DNA of 64,000 bases, taken from positions 124,001-188,000 of the forward strand of contig NZ_SODP01000004.1 in NCBI RefSeq assembly GCF_004365355.1, read 5' to 3'. This document shows positions 59,087 through 64,000 of this stretch, piece after piece; position 1 is the first letter of the stretch; each line of letters opens with the position of its first letter. The notes beneath the pieces were generated by a model. That model saw only the letters and a program-made list of their open reading frames with translations, did no database searches and was not told the origin of the DNA. Made by a program: the position numbers and the translations under genes. The DNA is from Kribbella pratensis (GTDB lineage Bacteria > Actinomycetota > Actinomycetes > Propionibacteriales > Kribbellaceae).

Positions 59087-61087
59087 TCATCCTGATTCCC
59101 CCGTGGAACCCTCACTGGAGGACATTCCACCACCTGGGCGGAACCCCGGTACAGCGAGTGCCTCGATCACACCCGAAAGCTGGGTGAGCTCCTTGGTGAT
59201 CTCATCACGGCGCTGGTTCAACGCCGCGACCCTCGCCTCGGCTTCGGCGAGAAGTTTTCGGGCCTGTGCGCGCAGACTATCGGCGTGGTCGCGCGCCTGC
59301 GCCTCGAGCTGCTGGGCTTCGCCCCGCGACCTGCGGATCAGCTCGTGCGACTGACGCTGTGCCTCGGCCAGGTCGTTGGCCGCGCGCTCGCGCAGATGCT
59401 GGGTCGCGGCCTCTGCCTCGGCCTCACGACGGTTGGCCCGCTCGATGATCTCGCGGGCGTCGTTCGCGGCCGCGGCCTTCAGCCGGTCGGCCCGGGCCTG
59501 CGCCTGGGCGGTGACCTTCTCGGCCTCCTGCTTGGCGGCGGCCAGCGTCGCCTCGGCCTGCTCGCCGGCGGAGTACAGCGTCGTCTCGGCGAGCGCGGTG
59601 AGCTCGGCGTTCTCCTTGGCGATCGCGTCCTGGGTCTGCTTCAGGCGGCTGGTCGAGCGGCCGACGACGCGGCGCAGATGCGCACGCTTGCGCCGCATCA
59701 GCTCGGTCGCGTCGGCGGCGGCCGCGGCGCGGATCGCCTCCGCTTCCTTCTCCGCGGCGCCGATCAGGTCGTCGACGGTCTTCTTGCTCCACAGCGTCTG
59801 CTTCTCGGCCTCGGCCATCGCCGCCTCGGCCGCCTTGTTCGCGTCCTCGACGATCCGCTGCGCCTCGGCGGACGCGGTCCGCCGGTCGGCTTCGATCGAG
59901 TCGACGACGAGCTTGGCCTGGGCCCTCGCGTCGGCCATCAGCCGCTCGTTACCGGCCTCGGCCTCGGCCTTGCGCTCGGCGATCTCGGCGACGGCCTCGG
60001 CCCGCAGCTTGTCGATCTCCAGCGAGATCGCGGCCAGCTTGGCCCGCTCGGTCTCCTCCAGCTCCGCGGTACGGCGCTCGAGCTCGGTCCGGTTCTCGCC
60101 GCGCAGCCGCTCGATCTCGGCATGCGCCTCGCCGATCTCGCGACGGGCCTTCTCCCGGGCCGCCTCGACCTCGCGCTCGACCGCGGCCCGCAGCTCGGCC
60201 GCCTCGGACTCGGCCCGGGCGATCAGGGCGGCCTCGTTGCGCGCGGCGGCCTGCGATACCAGCCCGGCCTGCTCGCCGGCGTCGGAGACCAGTTGCTGCG
60301 CTTCCTTGCCGGCCCGCTCGACGGTGGCCTGCGCCGACTCCCGGGCGAGCTGGGCCTCTTCGAGCAGCTCGTCGGCCTCTTCCTTCAGCCGAGCTGCTTC
60401 GCTCTCGGCAGCCGCGATCCGGCGCTGCGCAGCGGCCTGCGACTCGGCCCGCAACTGGTCGGCGCTCGCCTGGCTCTCCAGCTGCAGCTTCTCGGCCGCT
60501 GCCTCCGACTCGGACCGGCGCTTCGCGACCTCGTCGGCGACGGCGGCGCGGAGCTGCTCGGCGGCAGACTTCGACTCGGTCTTCAACCGCTCCGCGAACG
60601 CGGTGGCCTCGGACCGGACCCGCTCGGCTTCGGCGTTCGCATCGGTGGTCAGCTTGTCGGCCCCGGCGGCGGCATCCTGTCGGACCCGATCGGCTTCGGC
60701 GGTGGACTCGGCGCGCAGCCGGTCGGCGGCTTCCTCGGCCTCGGAGCGGATCCGCTCGGCCTCGGCCTCGGAGTCCGTACGGAGTTGCTCGGCGGCCCGC
60801 TCCGCGTCGTTCAGGACCCGCTGGGCGGCCGTCATCGCGTCGGTCCGGAGCTTCCGGGCGGCGGCCTCGGCCTCGGCCTTCAGGCGCTCGCTCTCGGCGC
60901 GGATCCGGGTGGCCTCTTCGCGGGCCAGGTCGTTCTCGTGCTCGGCCTGCTCGCGCAACGTGTCGGCGATCCGCTGGGCCCGCTCGAGCACGCCACCGGC
61001 CTGCCGCACGCCAAAGGAACCGGTGTCAGCGACCGGTTCCTGGGTCAGGGGCAGACGCGGAGCGTCCATGCGACGAGATGATTCCAT
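59087..61087 (-). CDS. scy: Scy-like long coiled-coil polarity protein
   Basis: A 666-residue, almost entirely coiled-coil protein (Ala, Glu, Arg-rich heptad/hendecad repeats from about residue 40 to 640), about half the length of Streptomyces Scy (1326). It ends in FRPGGGMSSSEGSTGESG. Scy organises the hyphal tip complex with DivIVA and FilP. The start MESSRRMDAPRLPL is preferred over upstream codons. Identification is from context (filP next) and composition; a shorter Scy-type variant fits a different genus. Confidence 0.78.
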   Translation of the reverse strand: MESSRRMDAPRLPLTQEPVADTGSFGVRQAGGVLERAQRIADTLREQAEHENDLAREEATRIRAESERLKAEAEAAARKLRTDAMTAAQRVLNDAERAAEQLRTDSEAEAERIRSEAEEAADRLRAESTAEADRVRQDAAAGADKLTTDANAEAERVRSEATAFAERLKTESKSAAEQLRAAVADEVAKRRSESEAAAEKLQLESQASADQLRAESQAAAQRRIAAAESEAARLKEEADELLEEAQLARESAQATVERAGKEAQQLVSDAGEQAGLVSQAAARNEAALIARAESEAAELRAAVEREVEAAREKARREIGEAHAEIERLRGENRTELERRTAELEETERAKLAAISLEIDKLRAEAVAEIAERKAEAEAGNERLMADARAQAKLVVDSIEADRRTASAEAQRIVEDANKAAEAAMAEAEKQTLWSKKTVDDLIGAAEKEAEAIRAAAAADATELMRRKRAHLRRVVGRSTSRLKQTQDAIAKENAELTALAETTLYSAGEQAEATLAAAKQEAEKVTAQAQARADRLKAAAANDAREIIERANRREAEAEAATQHLRERAANDLAEAQRQSHELIRRSRGEAQQLEAQARDHADSLRAQARKLLAEAEARVAALNQRRDEITKELTQLSGVIEALAVPGFRPGGGMSSSEGSTGESG

Positions 61088-61163
61088 CCCCGGCCCCCTT
61101 TCCGACAGTCCGGGTCCGAACAGCGTGCTCACAGGGTTACAACGCGGTAGACAGGCGGTAGGT

Positions 61164-61182
61164 AACTGCTTCATCAGCAGTT
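61164..61182. other. Inverted repeat upstream of scy
   Basis: AACTGCT-TCATC-AGCAGTT, a 7-base-pair inverted repeat, lies 77 bases before the scy start. It is either an operator or a leader hairpin. Weak evidence. Confidence 0.35.
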
Positions 61183-61306
61183 GCGCGATCTTCCCATCGA
61201 TACGTTGGCGGGCGCGACCCACTCCCGTATCGAACTGGTCACGCTCCGCAGGACGATACGACCAATCAGTAGCCTCCGCGCAAATCGAGCGTGTCGCCGG
61301 ACATGC

Positions 61307-61334
61307 AGAAGGCCCCGCCGGAGCGGGGCCTTCT
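61307..61334 (-). terminator. Terminator after clpC
   Basis: AGAAGGCCCCGC pairs with GCGGGGCCTTCT (12 base pairs, loop CGGA), 14 bases past the clpC stop. No T run follows. Confidence 0.85.
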
Positions 61335-61347
61335 GGGTTGGCGTTTG

Positions 61348-63897
61348 TTACGAGTCCTGGACGCCGGAAGCCGGACCGGTGCCGCCGCCGGCGGTCAGGT
61401 CGGTCAGCTCCAGGTCGGACGCCGAGGACTTCTCGTTGCCCTTGAAGGTGAAGAACTCGGTCACGCCGTCGTCGTTGACCTTGCCCTCCGGGATCGCGTC
61501 GACCAGGACGATCTGGCCGGGACGCAGTTCCCCGAACAGGATCTTCTCGGCCAGCACGTCCTCGATGTCACGCTGCAGAGCGCGACGCAACGGACGGGCG
61601 CCCAGCACCGGGTCGAAACCACGCTCGGCGGCCAGCTTCTTGGCTGCCGGGGTGAGCTCGATCCCCATGTCCTTGTCCTTCAGCCGCTGCTCGATCTGAG
61701 CCACCATCAGGTCCACGATCCGGACGATGTCGTCCATCGTGTGCTGGTGGAAGACCACGATCTCGTCGACACGGTTCAGGAACTCGGGCCGGAAATGCTG
61801 CTTGAGCTCCTCGGTGACCTTCGCCTTCATCTTCTCGTACGAGCCGCTGACGTCGTTCGCCTGGGAGAAGCCGAGGCTCACCGACTTGGCGATGTCCTTG
61901 GTGCCCAGGTTCGTGGTCATGATGATCACGGTGTTCTTGAAGTCGACCACGCGGCCCTGGGCGTCGGTCAGACGACCCTCGTCCAGGATCTGCAGCAACG
62001 AGTTGAAGATATCCGGGTGGGCCTTCTCCACCTCGTCGAACAGCACCACGGAGAACGGCTTGCGGCGGACCTTCTCGGTCAGCTGGCCACCCTCTTCGTA
62101 GCCGACGTACCCGGGAGGCGAACCGAACAGCCGGGAGGCCGTGTGCTTCTCCGAGTACTCCGACATGTCGAGGCTGATCAGCGCGTTCTCGTCGCCGAAC
62201 AGGAACTCGGTCAGTGCCTTCGACAGCTCGGTCTTACCGACACCGGACGGGCCGGCGAAGATGAACGAGCCGCTCGGGCGACGCGGGTCCTTCAGCCCGG
62301 CGCGGGTCCGCCGGATCGAACGGGACAGCGCCTTGACCGCGTCCTCCTGGCCGATGTAGCGCTTGTGGAGTTCCTTCTCCATGTCGAGCAGCCGGGACGA
62401 CTCTTCCTCGGTCAGCTTGAACACGGGGATGCCCGTCGCGGTGCTCAGCACCTCGGCGATCAGCTCCTCGTCGACCTCGGCGACGACATCCATGTCGCCG
62501 GCCTTCCACTGCTTCTCCCGCTCGGACTTCGCGTTGATGAGCTTCTTCTCGTCGTCACGCAGCCGCGCGGCGCGCTCGAAGTCCTGCGCGTCGATCGCCG
62601 ACTCCTTCTCCCGGCGAACGGTCGCGATCTTCTCGTCGAACTCGCGCAGGTCCGGCGGAGCCGTCATCCGGCGGATCCGCAACCGGGCCCCGGCCTCGTC
62701 GATCAGGTCGATCGCCTTGTCCGGCAGGAACCGGTCCGAGATGTAGCGGTCGGCCATCTGCGCGGCGTTCACCAGCGCGGCATCGGTGATCGTCACCCGG
62801 TGGTGCGCCTCGTACCGGTCGCGGAGGCCCTTGAGGATCTCGATCGTGTGGGCGATCGAGGGCTCGGCCACCTGGATCGGCTGGAACCGGCGCTCGAGCG
62901 CGGCGTCCTTCTCGACGTACTTGCGGTACTCGTCGAGGGTGGTCGCGCCGATCGTCTGCAGCTCACCACGGGCGAGCATCGGCTTCAGGATGCTCGCGGC
63001 GTCGATCGCGCCCTCGGCCGCGCCGGCCCCGACGAGGGTGTGGATCTCGTCGATGAACAGCACGATGTCGCCGCGGGTGCGGATCTCCTTGAGCACCTTC
63101 TTCAGGCGTTCCTCGAAGTCACCGCGGTAGCGCGAACCGGCTACCAGGGCGCCCAGGTCGAGGGAGTAGATCTGCTTGTCCTTCAGCGTCTCCGGGACGT
63201 CACCACGGACGATCTGCTGGGCCAGACCTTCCACGATGGCGGTCTTGCCGACACCCGGCTCACCGATCAGGACAGGGTTGTTCTTGGTCCGCCGGGACAG
63301 CACCTGCATGACCCGCTCGATCTCGGTCTCGCGCCCGATCACCGGGTCGAGCTTCGCCTCACGAGCGGACTGGGTGTAGTTCCGGCCGAACTGGTCGAGC
63401 ACCAGGGAGCTGCTGGGGGCGCCCTCGGTGGGCGCGCCGGCAGTCGAGGTCTCCTTGCCCTGGTAACCGCTCAGCAGCTGGATGACCTGCTGCCGGACCT
63501 TGTTCAGGTCCGCACCGAGCTTGACCAGGACCTGCGCGGCGACACCCTCACCCTCGCGGATGAGGCCGAGCAGGATGTGCTCGGTGCCGATGTAGTTGTG
63601 GCCCAGCTGCAGGGCCTCGCGCAGGGAGAGCTCCAGCACCTTCTTGGCGCGGGGGGTGAACGGGATGTGCCCGCTCGGGGCCTGCTGCCCCTGGCCGATG
63701 ATCTCCTCGACCTGGGAACGAACGGCCTCGAGCGAGATACCCAGGCTCTCGAGAGCCTTGGCGGCGACCCCTTCACCCTCGTGGATCAGGCCGAGCAGGA
63801 TGTGCTCGGTCCCGATGTAGTTGTGGCTGAGCATCCTGGCCTCTTCCTGAGCCAGGACGACTACCCGACGGGCGCGGTCCGTAAATCGTTCAAACAT
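61348..63897 (-). CDS. clpC: ATP-dependent Clp protease ATPase subunit ClpC
   Basis: An 849-residue class I AAA+ unfoldase that feeds proteins to ClpP. The N-domain (1-150) has two Clp-N repeats (NYIGTEHILLGLIHEGEGV; same with LIREGEGV), the D1 module has GEPGVGKT and a middle UVR-like coil, and the D2 module has GPSGVGKT and the sensor/arginine finger. ATG 63897 (MFERFTDRAR) is used as the family start; an in-frame TTG two codons up is closer to AAGGAG. A ClgR-like site lies about 85 bases upstream. Confidence 0.97.
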   Translation of the reverse strand: MFERFTDRARRVVVLAQEEARMLSHNYIGTEHILLGLIHEGEGVAAKALESLGISLEAVRSQVEEIIGQGQQAPSGHIPFTPRAKKVLELSLREALQLGHNYIGTEHILLGLIREGEGVAAQVLVKLGADLNKVRQQVIQLLSGYQGKETSTAGAPTEGAPSSSLVLDQFGRNYTQSAREAKLDPVIGRETEIERVMQVLSRRTKNNPVLIGEPGVGKTAIVEGLAQQIVRGDVPETLKDKQIYSLDLGALVAGSRYRGDFEERLKKVLKEIRTRGDIVLFIDEIHTLVGAGAAEGAIDAASILKPMLARGELQTIGATTLDEYRKYVEKDAALERRFQPIQVAEPSIAHTIEILKGLRDRYEAHHRVTITDAALVNAAQMADRYISDRFLPDKAIDLIDEAGARLRIRRMTAPPDLREFDEKIATVRREKESAIDAQDFERAARLRDDEKKLINAKSEREKQWKAGDMDVVAEVDEELIAEVLSTATGIPVFKLTEEESSRLLDMEKELHKRYIGQEDAVKALSRSIRRTRAGLKDPRRPSGSFIFAGPSGVGKTELSKALTEFLFGDENALISLDMSEYSEKHTASRLFGSPPGYVGYEEGGQLTEKVRRKPFSVVLFDEVEKAHPDIFNSLLQILDEGRLTDAQGRVVDFKNTVIIMTTNLGTKDIAKSVSLGFSQANDVSGSYEKMKAKVTEELKQHFRPEFLNRVDEIVVFHQHTMDDIVRIVDLMVAQIEQRLKDKDMGIELTPAAKKLAAERGFDPVLGARPLRRALQRDIEDVLAEKILFGELRPGQIVLVDAIPEGKVNDDGVTEFFTFKGNEKSSASDLELTDLTAGGGTGPASGVQDS

Positions 63898-63982
63898 CGC
63901 CAAAGCGCTCCTTGCCTCAGAGGAGTCGGACGTGCCGTGGTGGCCGACCCCCGTACATGCATGCTAGTCCCCGGTGCCGACA

Positions 63983-64000
63983 GGCTCGCTCTCGGCGAAC
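63983..64000 (-). promoter_or_regulatory. Candidate ClgR operator upstream of clpC
   Basis: On the minus strand GTTCGCCGAGAGCGAGC contains CGC-N5-GCG with the flanking T and A bases of the ClgR site. ClgR activates clpC in Corynebacterium and Streptomyces. A TAGCAT (-10-like) follows 15-20 bases downstream (63961-63966), so the site sits near -35. It runs to the window edge. Confidence 0.55.

Noticed and set aside
59285..61445. Two plus-strand reading frames of about 600 and 690 codons opposite the Scy-like gene
   Set aside because: They are antisense to a strongly repetitive coiled-coil gene, whose biased codons keep other frames open. Their Leu/Gly- or Ser/Arg-rich products look like no protein family.
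63898..64000. CtsR operator at clpC
   Set aside because: The heptad direct repeat of CtsR sites is absent; a ClgR-type site fits better.
1..64000. tRNA, rRNA, insertion sequences, prophage
   Set aside because: I saw no convincing cloverleaf, rRNA core, transposase or attachment repeat in the window. This is a reading by eye, not a computed search.

Overview
The window is high-GC actinobacterial chromosome. Genes use GTG and TTG starts freely and are packed with ATGA, GTGA or TGATG junctions. Several genes point to a hyphal, developing actinomycete: a BldN-type sigma factor with an RsbN-like partner, a BldC-like small MerR regulator, F420-dependent enzymes, and a Scy/FilP coiled-coil pair. 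My best guess is a Kribbella-like member of Propionibacteriales. That placement rests on gene content and order, not on a search.

Layout. 1-5.8 kb: rex-hemA-hemC-hemD on the minus strand with a candidate Rex operator, a glutaredoxin-like gene, an acyl-CoA ligase, and the BldN-like sigma factor. 5.9-24 kb: an RsbN-like gene with a frameshift, a PlsC-type acyltransferase, an SDR, the tiny bS22 gene, a methyltransferase and a GNAT, a SARP/BTAD regulator divergent from a dehalogenase-like hydrolase, the BldC-like regulator and acuC, a TetR with a divergent membrane protein and two operators, a Tat-exported SGNH hydrolase, trpS behind a Trp-codon attenuator, an F420-enzyme cluster, proC and proline dehydrogenase. 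From memory, this order resembles the Streptomyces region from hemC/rex to proC. 24-32 kb is more accessory: DUF695 and DUF2255 proteins, an aldo/keto reductase with a MmyB-type regulator, a second ECF sigma factor with a membrane partner, a decayed gene, and a DUF222-HNH nuclease with tandem repeats.

32-45 kb: an ABC-2 exporter, an HD protein and a TetR behind a Ppx/GppA phosphatase and sugar isomerase; a Cys-rich protein, SDR, VOC protein, ArsR-AHSA1 pair, wax ester/diacylglycerol acyltransferase, GH20 hexosaminidase, MFS, GNAT and methyltransferase. 45.6-50.5 kb: a four-gene, translationally coupled operon that looks like a sugar ABC importer, but its ATPase-like protein has lost every catalytic motif, its two permeases are fused, and it ends in a TPR-like membrane protein. 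This is the least ordinary system in the window. 50.5-64 kb: radA, a KAS III enzyme, disA, PadR plus a DHA2 MFS pump, a secreted protein, mutY, filP, scy and clpC. A ClgR-like site lies at the right edge.

I recognised no tRNA, rRNA, insertion sequence, CRISPR array or prophage. Regulatory sites were found by eye as inverted or direct repeats and are predictions.
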